Source: Mycobacterium sp. E3251
GTDB lineage: Bacteria; Actinomycetota; Actinomycetes; Mycobacteriales; Mycobacteriaceae
Direction of reading: 5' to 3'
DNA: 58,325 nucleotides
Assembly (NCBI RefSeq): GCF_001666835.1
Contig: NZ_LZJF01000182.1
Coordinates: 1 to 58,325, forward strand
A program made the translations under genes and the position numbers. Below, piece after piece: positions 7,131 through 15,775 of the stretch. Every line of letters begins with the position of its first letter. Position 1 is the stretch's first letter. The notes beneath the pieces are model-generated. The model was not told where the DNA came from. It worked only from the letters and a program-made list of their open reading frames with translations, and ran no database searches.

Positions 7131-8735
7131 ATGGCCGCTGCAGATCTCGTCGTCACCGGAACCGTACTGACCGTCGACGAAAAACGGCCCACCGCCGAGG
7201 CGCTCGCCGTCGCCGACGGCCGCATCGTCGCCGTCGGCAGCCGGTCGGAAATTAACGCCTACATCGGCCCCGACACCAAAACGCTCGACATCGGTGACGG
7301 CTGCGTCATGCCGGGATTCATTGAGGCGCACGGTCATCCGCTGATGGAGGCCCTGGCGCTGTCGGACCGCATCGTCGACATCCGGCCCGTCACCATACGA
7401 AAAGCCGACGACGTCGTCGCCGCCGTCCGCGGTGAGGTCGCCGCCAGGGGAGCGGCCGGCGCCTACCTGAACGGCTGGGATCCGCTGCTGCAGTCCGGGT
7501 TGCCTCAGCCGACGCTGTCCTGGCTGGACGAGATCGCGCCGGACGGGCCGTTGATCATCATTCACAACTCCGGGCACAAGGCCTATTTCAATTCGCACGC
7601 GGCCCGCCGCGCCGGCCTGACCCGCGACACCCCCGATCCCAAGGGCGCCCGGTTCGGCCGCGACGCGAACGGCGAGCTGGACGGCACCGCCGAGGAGACC
7701 GGCGCGGTGTTCCCGCTGCTGACCGGTGCCATCGCGCCGGGCGACTATCCGGCGATGCTGCTCGCCGAGTGCGCGCGGCTCAACCGCGCCGGCCTGACCA
7801 CCTGCTCGGAGATGGCCTTCGACCCGGCGTTCGGGCCGGTGGTCGAGCGGCTGCGCGACGAGCTGACGGTCCGGTTGCGCACCTACGAGATCTCCAACCC
7901 GCAGATGCACACCGACGCCACTCCCGGCCAGGGCGACGACATGCTGCGCCAGGTCGGCATCAAGATCTGGGTCGACGGCTCCCCGTGGGTCGGCAACATC
8001 GCCCTGTCCTTCCCCTACCTGGACACCGACGCCACCCGCACCATCGGGGTGCCGCCCGGTTCCTGCGGGCACGCCAACTACACGAAAGAACAGCTGAGCG
8101 AGATCGTCGGCGCCTACTTCCCGCTGGGCTGGCCGATGGCCTGCCACGTGCAGGGCGACGCCGGGGTGGACACCATCCTCGACGTCTACGAAGAGGCGCT
8201 CAACCGCCACCCGCGCCGCGACCACCGGCTGCGGCTGGAGCACGTCGGCGCCATCCGGCCCGAGCAGCTGCAGCGCGCCGCCGACCTCGGGGTCACCTGC
8301 AGCATCTTCGTCGACCAGATCCACTACTGGGGCGACATCATCGTCGACGGCCTGTTCGGCCCGGAGCGCGGATCCCGTTGGATGCCAGCCGGTTCCGCGG
8401 TCGCCACCGGCATGCGCATCTCGTTGCACAACGACCCCCCGGTCACGCCCGAGGAGCCGTTGCGCAACATCAGCGTCGCGGTTACCCGGACGGCGCCCAG
8501 CGGCCGGGTGCTGGCGCCCGAGGAGCGGTTGACGGTCGATCAGGCGATCCGCGCGCAGACCATCGACGCGGCGTGGCAGTTGTTCGCCGACGACGTGGTC
8601 GGCTCGCTGGAGGTGGGCAAGTACGCCGACCTGGTGGTGCTGTCGGCCGATCCCCGGACCGTTCCGCCCGAGGAAATCGCCGACCTTCAGGTGCGTGCGA
8701 CGTTCCTGGCGGGCCGCCAGGTCTACGGCCGGTGA
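7131..8735 (+). CDS. Amidohydrolase family protein (YtcJ-like), Rv0552-type
   Basis: A 534-residue metal-dependent hydrolase of the amidohydrolase superfamily. The N-terminal beta-sandwich precedes the metal motif GFIEAHGHP (around residue 64). Further histidines are in CHVQGDAG and RLEHVGAI, a late Asp region is ISLHNDPPV, and the composite C-terminal strand GKYADLVVLSADP is typical. The substrate is unknown. It is the first of a tightly packed run: menC begins inside its stop codon (GTGA overlap). Position and length match M. tuberculosis Rv0552, so a long-standing link to the menaquinone operon is likely, but no role in the pathway is established. Confidence 0.9.
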   Translation: MAAADLVVTGTVLTVDEKRPTAEALAVADGRIVAVGSRSEINAYIGPDTKTLDIGDGCVMPGFIEAHGHPLMEALALSDRIVDIRPVTIRKADDVVAAVRGEVAARGAAGAYLNGWDPLLQSGLPQPTLSWLDEIAPDGPLIIIHNSGHKAYFNSHAARRAGLTRDTPDPKGARFGRDANGELDGTAEETGAVFPLLTGAIAPGDYPAMLLAECARLNRAGLTTCSEMAFDPAFGPVVERLRDELTVRLRTYEISNPQMHTDATPGQGDDMLRQVGIKIWVDGSPWVGNIALSFPYLDTDATRTIGVPPGSCGHANYTKEQLSEIVGAYFPLGWPMACHVQGDAGVDTILDVYEEALNRHPRRDHRLRLEHVGAIRPEQLQRAADLGVTCSIFVDQIHYWGDIIVDGLFGPERGSRWMPAGSAVATGMRISLHNDPPVTPEEPLRNISVAVTRTAPSGRVLAPEERLTVDQAIRAQTIDAAWQLFADDVVGSLEVGKYADLVVLSADPRTVPPEEIADLQVRATFLAGRQVYGR

Positions 8736-9715
8736 CGCCCACGCGCCCGTCCCGCCTGCAAGACCTGCTGGACCGCCTGCACGTGGTCGCGTTGCCGATG
8801 CGGGTGCGGTTTCGCGGCATCACGACCCGGGAGGTCGCGCTGATCGAGGGCCCCGCGGGTTGGGGCGAATTCGGGGCCTTCCTGGAGTACGAGCCGCCCG
8901 AGGCCGCGCACTGGCTGGCCGCCGGCATCGAGGCCGCCTACCGCCCGCCGCCGCCACGACGGCGGGACCGCATCCCGATCAACGCCACCGTCCCGGCCGT
9001 CGACGCCGCCCGGGTGGGCGAAGTGCTGGCCCGGTTCCCGGGCGTCCGCACCGCCAAGGTGAAGGTCGCCGAGCCCGGCCAGACGCTGGCCGACGACGTC
9101 GAGCGGGTCAACGCCGTGCGCGAACTCGTGCCGACCGTGCGGGTGGACGCCAATGGCGGCTGGACCGTCGAGCAGGCGGTGCGGGCGGCCACCGCCCTGA
9201 CCGCCGACGGCCCGCTGGAATACCTCGAACAACCGTGCGCGACCGTCGACGAGCTCGCGGCACTGCGCGCGCGGATCGACGTGCCGATCGCCGCCGACGA
9301 AAGCATCCGCAAGGCCGACGACCCGCTCGCCGTCGTCCGCGCCCGCGCCGCCGACATCGCGGTGCTCAAAGTGGCGCCGCTGGGCGGCATTTCGGCCATG
9401 CTCGCGATCGCCGCGCAGATCGACATCCCGGTCGTGGTCTCCAGCGCGATCGACTCGGCGGTCGGCATCAGCCATGGCCTGGCCGCCGCGGCGGCCCTGC
9501 CGGTACTGCGCCACGCGTGCGGGCTCGGCACCGGCGGGCTGTTCGTCGAGGACGTCGCCGACGTCGCCTCCCCCGTCGACGGCACCCTGGCGGTCGCGCC
9601 GGTCACCCCCGACCCGGCGCGGCTGCGGGCCCTCGCGGCGCCCGCGGAGCGGCGGCAATGGTGGATCGACCGGGTCAAGGCCTGCCACGCACTCCTTGTA
9701 CCGTCGTCCGAGTGA
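8732..9715 (+). CDS. menC: o-Succinylbenzoate synthase MenC
   Basis: Enolase-superfamily enzyme that dehydrates SHCHC to o-succinylbenzoate in menaquinone synthesis; 327 residues, the usual mycobacterial size. Catalytic elements visible are the KxK pair K109/K111 (TAKVKV), metal ligands D139 (RVDANGG), E166 (YLEQP) and D189 (AADES), and the second catalytic K213 (VLKVAPLGG). The GTG start at 8732 overlaps the upstream TGA by four bases (GTGA). Its own TGA overlaps the bpoC GTG in the same way, which indicates translational coupling of three genes. Start choice is fixed by the overlap and by alignment length. Confidence 0.96.
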   Translation: MTPTRPSRLQDLLDRLHVVALPMRVRFRGITTREVALIEGPAGWGEFGAFLEYEPPEAAHWLAAGIEAAYRPPPPRRRDRIPINATVPAVDAARVGEVLARFPGVRTAKVKVAEPGQTLADDVERVNAVRELVPTVRVDANGGWTVEQAVRAATALTADGPLEYLEQPCATVDELAALRARIDVPIAADESIRKADDPLAVVRARAADIAVLKVAPLGGISAMLAIAAQIDIPVVVSSAIDSAVGISHGLAAAAALPVLRHACGLGTGGLFVEDVADVASPVDGTLAVAPVTPDPARLRALAAPAERRQWWIDRVKACHALLVPSSE

Positions 9716-10494
9716 TCAACCTGGCTTACGACGACCGCGGCTCCGGTGAGCCGGTGGTGTTCATCAGCGGCCACGGCGGGGCCGGCCGGACCTGGCAGCC
9801 GTATCAGGTCCCCGCGTTCCTGGCGGCCGGCTACCGCGTCATCACCTTCGACAATCGGGGCATCGGCGCCACGGAGAACGCGCAGGGTTTCACGACGCAG
9901 ACCATGGTGGCCGACACGGCCGCGCTGATCGAGGGACTGAACGCCGCCCCTGCCCGCATCGTCGGGATGTCGATGGGTGCGTTCATCGCCCAGGAACTCA
10001 TGCTCGCGCGGCCCGAGCTCGTCAGCTCCGCGGTGTTGATGGGCACCCGGGGCCGCATGGACAAAACCCGCGAGTTCTTCCGCGACGCCGAGGCCGAGCT
10101 GGCCGACGCCGGTGTCCAGGTGCCGAGCTCGTACGAGGCGAAAATCCGCCTGCTGGAAAACTTTTCGCACAAGACGCTCAACGACGACGTCGCGGTCGCG
10201 GACTGGATCGCCATGTTCAGCATGTGGCCCGTCAAGGCCACCCCGGGAACGCGTTGCCAGCTCGACATCGCCCCGCACACCAACCGGCTGCCGGCGTACC
10301 GCAGCATCGCGACGCCGGTACTGGTGATCGGCTTCTCCGACGACGTGTTGACCCCGCCCTACCTGGGGCGCGAGGTCGCCGATGCGCTGCCCAACGGCCG
10401 TTACGTGCAGATCCCCGACGCTGGCCACCTCGGCTTCTTCGAGCGCCCGGACGCCGTCAACGAGGCGGCGCTCAAGTTCTTCGCCAGCAACTAG
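9712..10494 (+). CDS. bpoC: Alpha/beta hydrolase BpoC (annotated non-haem peroxidase)
   Basis: A 260-residue alpha/beta-hydrolase. The oxyanion region is SGHGGAGRTW (19-28), the nucleophile Ser87 lies in GMSMGA, the Asp is in GFSDDVLTPP and the His in DAGHLGFFER. It is highly similar to what I recall of M. tuberculosis BpoC (Rv0554). BpoC is annotated as a bromoperoxidase; the reaction in vivo is uncertain. Its position between menC and menD recalls the E. coli men operon, where a hydrolase (MenH/SHCHC synthase) is encoded nearby, so an SHCHC-synthase role is worth considering but unproven. The GTG start overlaps the menC stop (GTGA). Confidence 0.9.
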   Translation: MINLAYDDRGSGEPVVFISGHGGAGRTWQPYQVPAFLAAGYRVITFDNRGIGATENAQGFTTQTMVADTAALIEGLNAAPARIVGMSMGAFIAQELMLARPELVSSAVLMGTRGRMDKTREFFRDAEAELADAGVQVPSSYEAKIRLLENFSHKTLNDDVAVADWIAMFSMWPVKATPGTRCQLDIAPHTNRLPAYRSIATPVLVIGFSDDVLTPPYLGREVADALPNGRYVQIPDAGHLGFFERPDAVNEAALKFFASN

Positions 10495-10522
10495 TTCTTT
10501 GGGGTTGTGACAGGCTGTAGGA

Positions 10523-12148
10523 GTGAACCCCTCGACGACACAGGCTCGCGTCGTCGTTGACGAGCTGATCCGCGGCGGCGTCCGCGACGTGGTGCTGTGC
10601 CCCGGGTCGCGCAACGCGCCGCTGGCGTTCGCGCTGCAGGACGCGGACCGGTCCGGCAGGATCCGGCTGCACGTCCGCATCGACGAGCGCACCGCCGGCT
10701 ACCTGGCCATCGGGCTGGCGATCGCCGCCGGCGCCCCGGTGTGCGTCGCGATGACGTCGGGCACCGCGGTGGCCAACCTCGGGCCGGCCGTGGTCGAGGC
10801 CAACTACGCGCGGGTGCCCCTGATCGTGCTGTCGGCCAACCGGCCCTACGAAATGCTGGGCACCGGGGCCAACCAGACCATGGAACAGCTGGGCTACTTC
10901 GGCACCCAGGTCCGCGCGGCCATCAGCCTGGGTCTGGCCGAGGACGCGCCCGAACGGCTGGACGCCCTCAACGCCACCTGGCGATCGGCCACCTGCCGGG
11001 TCCTGACTGCCGCCACGGGATCTCGCACGGCCAACGCCGGCCCGGTGCAGTTCGACATCCCGCTGCGCGAACCCCTGGTGCCGGGTCCCGAGCCACACGG
11101 CGCCGCGGTCCCGCAGGGACGGCCCGGCGGACGGCCGTGGACGTACACGCCGCCGGTCACGTTCGACCAGCCACTGGACATCGACCTGTCGCCCGACACC
11201 GTCGTCATCGCCGGACACGGCGCGGGCGCGCACCCCAACCTCGCGGAGTTGCCGACCGTCGCCGAGCCGACGGCGCCCGCCCCGGCCAACCCCCTGCACC
11301 CGCTGGCCCTGCCGCTGCTGCGTCCCAGGCAGGTGATCATGCTCGGCCGCCCGACGTTGCACCGGCCGGTCTCGGCGCTGCTGGCCGACCCGAAGGTGCC
11401 GGTCTACGCGCTGACCACCGGGCCGCGCTGGCCCGACGTCTCGGGCAACTCGCAGGCGACCGGCACGCGGGCGGTGACCAGCGGGACGCCGAATCCGGCA
11501 TGGCTGAAGCGCTGCGCGGAGCTCAACAGGCACGCGATCGAAGCGGTGCGCGGCCAACTCGAGGCGCACCCGCTCACCACCGGCCTGCACGTGGCCGCCG
11601 CGGTGGCCGACGCACTGCGGCCGGGAGATCAGCTGGTGCTCGGCGCGTCCAACCCGGTCCGCGACGCGGCGCTGGTCGGCCTGGACACGCACGGCATCCA
11701 GGTTCGCTCCAACCGCGGGGTTGCCGGCATCGACGGCACCGTTTCCACCGCGATCGGGGCCGCCCTCGCGTACGAGGGACGCACCGTCGCGCTGATCGGC
11801 GACCTGACGTTCGTCCACGACAGCTCCGGCCTGCTGATCGGCCCCACCGAGCCGACGCCGCGCAAGCTGACCATCGTGGTCTCCAACGACAACGGCGGCG
11901 GCATCTTCGAACTGCTCGAGCAGGGCGATCCGCGGTTCTCCGACGTGTCGTCGCGAATCTTCGGAACGCCGCACGACGTCGACGTGGGCGCTCTGTGCCG
12001 CGCCTATCACGTTGAGAGCCGCCAGATCGAGGTGGATCAGCTCAGCGCCGCCCTCGACGAGCCGGCAACCGGGATGCGGGTGCTGGAGGTCAAGGCCGAC
12101 CGATCCTCGCTGCGACAGCTGCATGCGGCCATCAAGGCGGCCCTGTGA
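10523..12148 (+). CDS. menD: SEPHCHC synthase MenD (ThDP-dependent)
   Basis: A 541-residue thiamin-diphosphate enzyme joining isochorismate and 2-oxoglutarate to give SEPHCHC, the first committed menaquinone step. The N-terminal Pyr domain has CPGSRNAPLAF and the catalytic Glu in RIDERTAGY. The C-terminal PP domain has the ThDP motif around ALIGDLTFVHDSSGLL and the NDNGGGIFELL segment. The GTG start is fixed by near-identity to M. tuberculosis MenD, but the purine-rich TAGGA directly abuts it, so the ribosome site is unusually close. Compared with my memory of the 554-residue M. tuberculosis protein, a loop of about 12 residues after AYEG (residue 418) is missing. Confidence 0.97.
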   Translation: MNPSTTQARVVVDELIRGGVRDVVLCPGSRNAPLAFALQDADRSGRIRLHVRIDERTAGYLAIGLAIAAGAPVCVAMTSGTAVANLGPAVVEANYARVPLIVLSANRPYEMLGTGANQTMEQLGYFGTQVRAAISLGLAEDAPERLDALNATWRSATCRVLTAATGSRTANAGPVQFDIPLREPLVPGPEPHGAAVPQGRPGGRPWTYTPPVTFDQPLDIDLSPDTVVIAGHGAGAHPNLAELPTVAEPTAPAPANPLHPLALPLLRPRQVIMLGRPTLHRPVSALLADPKVPVYALTTGPRWPDVSGNSQATGTRAVTSGTPNPAWLKRCAELNRHAIEAVRGQLEAHPLTTGLHVAAAVADALRPGDQLVLGASNPVRDAALVGLDTHGIQVRSNRGVAGIDGTVSTAIGAALAYEGRTVALIGDLTFVHDSSGLLIGPTEPTPRKLTIVVSNDNGGGIFELLEQGDPRFSDVSSRIFGTPHDVDVGALCRAYHVESRQIEVDQLSAALDEPATGMRVLEVKADRSSLRQLHAAIKAAL

Positions 12149-12155
12149 GGGTTTC

Positions 12156-12671
12156 GTGAACTACCCGAAACGGGTGCTGCACATACTGATTCACGGCCGC
12201 AGCGATAAGCCGCCGAGCACCCCGTCAAGGATTGCGTTGCGCTGGGCGCGGATTGCGGTGCTGATCGTGGCCGGCTTGGTCACTTTGCAATCGGTCCTGC
12301 TCGTCGCGGGCGCGTGGCGCGATGACCTTGCGATCCGACACAACATGGGGGTGGCGCAGGCCGAGGTGCTCAGTGCCGGGCCGCGCCGCTCCACCATCGA
12401 ATTCGTAACACCCGAGCGGGTCACGTATCGACCCGAGCTCGGCGTGCTGTACCCGTCGCATCTGGCCACGGGCATGCGGATCTACGTCGAGTACAACAAG
12501 AACGACCCGAATCTGGTTCGCGTGCAGCACCGCAACGCCGGGCTGGCCATCATCCCGGCGGGGTCGATCGCGGTGGTGTGCTGGCTGACGGCGACGGTCC
12601 TCCTGGTAGGCCTGGCGATGCTGGACAAGCTGCTGGATCGTCGCCCTGAGGCGGAAATCACACCCGCCTAG
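12156..12671 (+). CDS. DUF3592 membrane protein, Rv0556-type
   Basis: A 171-residue membrane protein with two predicted helices: about residues 26-48 (IAVLIVAGLVTLQSVLLVAG) and about 131-155. Between them is an extracytoplasmic beta-rich stretch typical of DUF3592, with TYRPELGVLYPSHLATG. No function is known. The GTG at 12156, seven bases after the menD stop and behind a GAGGG, gives the same length I recall for Rv0556. The longer frame starting inside menD is not needed. It is probably in one transcript with menD. Confidence 0.85.
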   Translation: MNYPKRVLHILIHGRSDKPPSTPSRIALRWARIAVLIVAGLVTLQSVLLVAGAWRDDLAIRHNMGVAQAEVLSAGPRRSTIEFVTPERVTYRPELGVLYPSHLATGMRIYVEYNKNDPNLVRVQHRNAGLAIIPAGSIAVVCWLTATVLLVGLAMLDKLLDRRPEAEITPA

Positions 12672-12759
12672 CGGGGTTCAAAGCGCCCGACCAGCAGATT
12701 TCGCGCGACGTATGCCCGCAGGCAACCTTCGCGACAGCCAGCGCTGACAACGTAGTGGT

Positions 12760-13914
12760 GTGCGCGTTGCCATCGTCGCCGAATCGTTCCTGCCGGAAGT
12801 CAATGGTGTCAGCAACTCGGTGCTCCGGATACTCGAGCACCTGCGCTTGACCGGTCACGAAGCCCTAGTCATCGCCCCGGACACCCCTCCCGGTCAAACC
12901 CCGGCGGATCGCATTCACGACGGGATCCGCGTACATCGGGTGCCCTCGCGCATGTTTCCCAAAGTGACCACGCTGCCCCTGGGTGTGCCGATGCCCCGGA
13001 TGGTGAGCGTGTTACGCGGATTCGATCCGCACGTCGTGCATTTGGCCTCGCCGGCGCTGCTGGGTTACGGCGGCGTGAAGGCGGCCCGGTGGCTCGGGGT
13101 CCCGACGGTCGCCGTGTATCAAACGGACGTACCGGGTTTCGCGGCGAGCTATGGCATTCCCATGACGGCACGGGCCGCGTGGGCCTGGTTCCGTCATCTG
13201 CACAGCCTCGCCGACAGAACCTTGGCGCCGTCCAGTGTGACAATGGAATCACTTGTGGCGCATCGCTTCCCGCGGGTCCACCACTGGGCACGCGGAGTCG
13301 ACGTGCTGCGGTTCGCCCCCTCGGCGCGTGACGAGACGCTCAGGCGGCGATGGTCGCCGCAAGCCAAGCCGATCGTTGGCTTCGTGGGCCGGTTGGCGCC
13401 CGAGAAGCATGTCGAGCGGCTGATCCCGCTGGCGGCCCGAGACGACGTGCAGCTCGTCATCGTCGGTGACGGCGTCGACCGGAACAAGCTGCAAAAGGCA
13501 ATGCCGACAGCCGTTTTCACGGGTGCGCTGTATGGCGAAGAACTCGCGACGGCGTACGCCAGCATGGACGTCTTCGTGCATCCCGGCGAGCACGAAACGT
13601 TTTGCCAAGTCGTGCAGGAAGCGCTGGCGTCGGGGTTGCCGGTGATCGCCCCCGACGCCGGCGGCCCACGCGACCTCGTCACGCCGTGGCGCACCGGCTT
13701 GTTGCTGGGCGTCGGCGAATTCGAGGCGAGGTTGCCCGCGGCCGTCACCCATTTGATCGACGAACGCCACCGCTACGCGCTGGCCGCCCGGCGCAGCGTG
13801 CTCGGCCGCAGCTGGCCGGTCATCTGTGACGAGCTGCTCGGCCATTATGAGGCGGTGCTCTCGCCGTTTGCCCGCAGGCGGATGTTCGCCAAGCGGTACG
13901 CGCAGGGCGGTTGA
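12760..13914 (+). CDS. mgtA: GDP-mannose-dependent alpha-mannosyltransferase MgtA (GT4)
   Basis: A 384-residue GT-B, family-4 glycosyltransferase. The N-terminal AESFLPEVNGVSNSVLR, the linker VGRLAPEKHVERLIPLAA and the EX7E motif in HETFCQVVQEAL (near residue 285) are diagnostic. The orthologue Rv0557 (MgtA, earlier called PimB) transfers mannose in glycolipid/lipomannan assembly at the cytoplasmic face of the membrane. The GTG at 12760 is the first codon of the conserved MRVAIVAESF-like start, and no clear ribosome site precedes it, so the mRNA may be leaderless. The upstream gap of 88 bp suggests its own promoter. Confidence 0.92.
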   Translation: MRVAIVAESFLPEVNGVSNSVLRILEHLRLTGHEALVIAPDTPPGQTPADRIHDGIRVHRVPSRMFPKVTTLPLGVPMPRMVSVLRGFDPHVVHLASPALLGYGGVKAARWLGVPTVAVYQTDVPGFAASYGIPMTARAAWAWFRHLHSLADRTLAPSSVTMESLVAHRFPRVHHWARGVDVLRFAPSARDETLRRRWSPQAKPIVGFVGRLAPEKHVERLIPLAARDDVQLVIVGDGVDRNKLQKAMPTAVFTGALYGEELATAYASMDVFVHPGEHETFCQVVQEALASGLPVIAPDAGGPRDLVTPWRTGLLLGVGEFEARLPAAVTHLIDERHRYALAARRSVLGRSWPVICDELLGHYEAVLSPFARRRMFAKRYAQGG

Positions 13915-14084
13915 GCCAACGGTCGACCCGGCGCCGGCCCACGCGACGACGATTTTGCTGTCGTCAGTCCGGCTGAATGCTTCTCGTGGCCGTGTCTTGG
14001 GCTTAACATCCAAGTTTGGTGCCGGATCGGCGCGGCAAGGGCTCTGATTCGCAGGGGCAGATCGGCCTGATAGGAGGGCTCAGT

Positions 14085-14708
14085 ATGTCTTCCCATCTGG
14101 AGGTGTGGAAACCGTCAGGGCGGGAGCTGATCGCGCTGAGCGGTGAACGAATGACCCTCGGCAAGTCCTTGACCAACGCGGTGTCGTTGGAGCACGACCC
14201 GACCGTGTCCCGCGTGCACGCCGTCTTGGAGAACTTCGGTCAAGCGTGGTCGGTGCGCGATCTCGGTAGCCGCAACGGCACCTATGTCAACGGAGAAAAG
14301 ATCACCGCGGAGCGGATTCTGCGGTCTGGCGACGAATTGCGGCTCGGCAGTTCACGGTTGGTGTTCTGGATGACCAGGGGTGCGGACGATGCACCGGGCG
14401 ATCAGGAAACCGAAACCGGCAAGTCCATCCTGCGGCCGCCTCGGATGACCCAGCGCGAACTCGACGTCCTCAAAGTCTTGTGTCGCCCCTTTGTCTCCGA
14501 TGACCCGTTTCCCGAGCCCGCATCGGTTCGCCGGATGGCCCAGGAGCTATTCGTCACGGAGGCGGCCGTCAAGCAACACCTGCAACACCTGTACGACAAG
14601 TTCGGCATCAACGCCGACGGAGATCGCCGGGTCCGGCTGGCCAATGCGGCCATCCGGCTCGGTGCCGTCAACCGCTCCATGCTGCGTGACCGTCGTACGC
14701 AACGGTGA
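14085..14708 (+). CDS. FHA domain protein with C-terminal winged-helix-like region
   Basis: A 207-residue cytosolic protein. Residues about 5-95 form a forkhead-associated phosphothreonine-binding domain: MTLGKSLTNAVSLEHDP, SRVHAVLE and SRNGTYVNG carry the conserved G, S, R/H and N. After a short linker, residues about 115-195 look like a DNA-binding helix-turn-helix region (MTQRELDVLKVLCRPF, then a recognition helix in VTEAAVKQHLQHLYDKFG, resembling LuxR/bacterial transcriptional-activator ends). I infer a phospho-signalled regulator, possibly linked to a Ser/Thr kinase. The start ATG 14085 has AGGAGGG seven bases upstream; the longer frame lacks one. It converges on the sigma-factor gene with a 12-bp gap. 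Confidence 0.85.
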   Translation: MSSHLEVWKPSGRELIALSGERMTLGKSLTNAVSLEHDPTVSRVHAVLENFGQAWSVRDLGSRNGTYVNGEKITAERILRSGDELRLGSSRLVFWMTRGADDAPGDQETETGKSILRPPRMTQRELDVLKVLCRPFVSDDPFPEPASVRRMAQELFVTEAAVKQHLQHLYDKFGINADGDRRVRLANAAIRLGAVNRSMLRDRRTQR

Positions 14709-14720
14709 GCGGCCGGGTGA

Positions 14721-15482
14721 TTAGGAGACCTTGCCGAGCACCCCGCCGCCGAGCATGGCGACCGCATTGAGGGCACTGCGACGGTATTCGTCACAGGTGG
14801 GGCACGAGTCGATATGGCGGGCAATGCGTTTCCGCATCAGCACGGTGAACTCTTCGTCCCAGCCCGACAACTCCGCGGCGAGCCGGGGGCACCCGTTCCG
14901 CGGGGCGCGCCTTGCCACCAATAGCGCACCCAGCGAGCGCTCGATGGTGTCGCGCAGCCGCTGCAGGAGCTTCTTGGTGGAGTCATAGCTGATGCCGAGC
15001 GCCTGCGCGAGCTCGGTTCCGGTCACGCCGCGGCGGTAGGCAAGATCCAGCACGTGCCGGTCCCGCTCGGACAATCCGCCGGCGGCCTGGTCGATCAACT
15101 GGCGGAGTTCGTTCTGGGCCGTCAGCGTAAACGGCCCCGGACCCGTCGCCACATCGTCGGGCAGCTCGTCACAGGCGGCCTCCCGGCGACGTTCGGATAG
15201 CACCCGCAGGGCGCGGCGACGGGCGATGGCGTACAGCCACGGCCTCAGCTTGTCCACGTCACGCAGCTTCGGCAACTCCGTCGTCGCGATGCAGAAGACC
15301 TCCTGCACGCAGTCGGAGGCCGCGTGGCGGTCACGCAGCATGCCGACGCAGTAGGCGTGCAGTGGGGCTGCATAGCGGTTGTAAATGCCGGCCAACGCCG
15401 CGCGATCGCCATTCGCCGCGGCGCGAGCGAGGTCCGTGTCGCTGATGATGCGGTTCTTCGGCACCGTGGTCATGAAAGTCAT
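14721..15482 (-). CDS. ECF-type sigma factor with C-terminal zinc-finger motif
   Basis: A 253-residue sigma-70-family factor. Region 2 spans about residues 18-92 (IYNRYAAPLHAYCVGMLRD, DCVQEVF, LRPWLYAIARRRAL) and region 4 about 125-182 (LSERDRHVLDLAYRRGVTG, LGISYDSTKKLLQRLRDTI). Beyond region 4 is an extra segment with C198, H223, C227 and C230, the H-x3-C-x2-C pattern of zinc-binding anti-sigma (ZAS) domains. Activity may therefore be controlled in cis by redox or metal. No separate anti-sigma gene is visible. ATG 15482 and ATG 15473 are both possible starts. It is divergent from a small acidic-protein gene across a palindrome-rich 290-bp region. Confidence 0.9.
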   Translation of the reverse strand: MTFMTTVPKNRIISDTDLARAAANGDRAALAGIYNRYAAPLHAYCVGMLRDRHAASDCVQEVFCIATTELPKLRDVDKLRPWLYAIARRRALRVLSERRREAACDELPDDVATGPGPFTLTAQNELRQLIDQAAGGLSERDRHVLDLAYRRGVTGTELAQALGISYDSTKKLLQRLRDTIERSLGALLVARRAPRNGCPRLAAELSGWDEEFTVLMRKRIARHIDSCPTCDEYRRSALNAVAMLGGGVLGKVS

Positions 15483-15513
15483 GACTGAAATGCTCGTGGT
15501 TGGTGGGTGATTT

Positions 15514-15579
15514 GGTAATTACCGCGGAAGCCAGTTTCCCCTTCCACAAGGGAAGGGTTTCCTACCCATTTGGTAAGGG
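15514..15579. promoter_or_regulatory. Cluster of three palindromes in the sigma-factor/small-protein divergent region
   Basis: Three dyads lie within 66 bp: GGTAATTACC (15514-15523); CCCTTCC-ACAAG-GGAAGGG (15539-15557); and TACC-CATTT-GGTA (15563-15575), which extends imperfectly. The first and third share GGTA/TACC half-sites. They lie 32-97 bp upstream of the sigma-factor ATG and about 200 bp before the rightward small gene, so they could be operators or a leader hairpin. In the rest of the 15483-15775 interval I see no gene. Confidence 0.55.
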
Positions 15580-15775
15580 TCGGTCCTGGAGCACGCGTAA
15601 GCCCACCGAGCCCGGGGTGGGCCCGCTCATAGGTAGCAGCGCCGGCGACGTCCAGGGATTACACTTTTTCGCCAGGGTTGCGCGGGTTCGTCGGCGCGAC
15701 GCCCATTCGCTAACCTGACTGCAGGTAAGTGGCGAGGCGAAAGAGTTGACCCGCAACAGGAATGGAAGCGCAGCG

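Noticed and set aside
8938..10692. 584-codon minus-strand frame over menC, bpoC and the menD start
   Set aside because: It is a shadow of three well-supported plus-strand genes.
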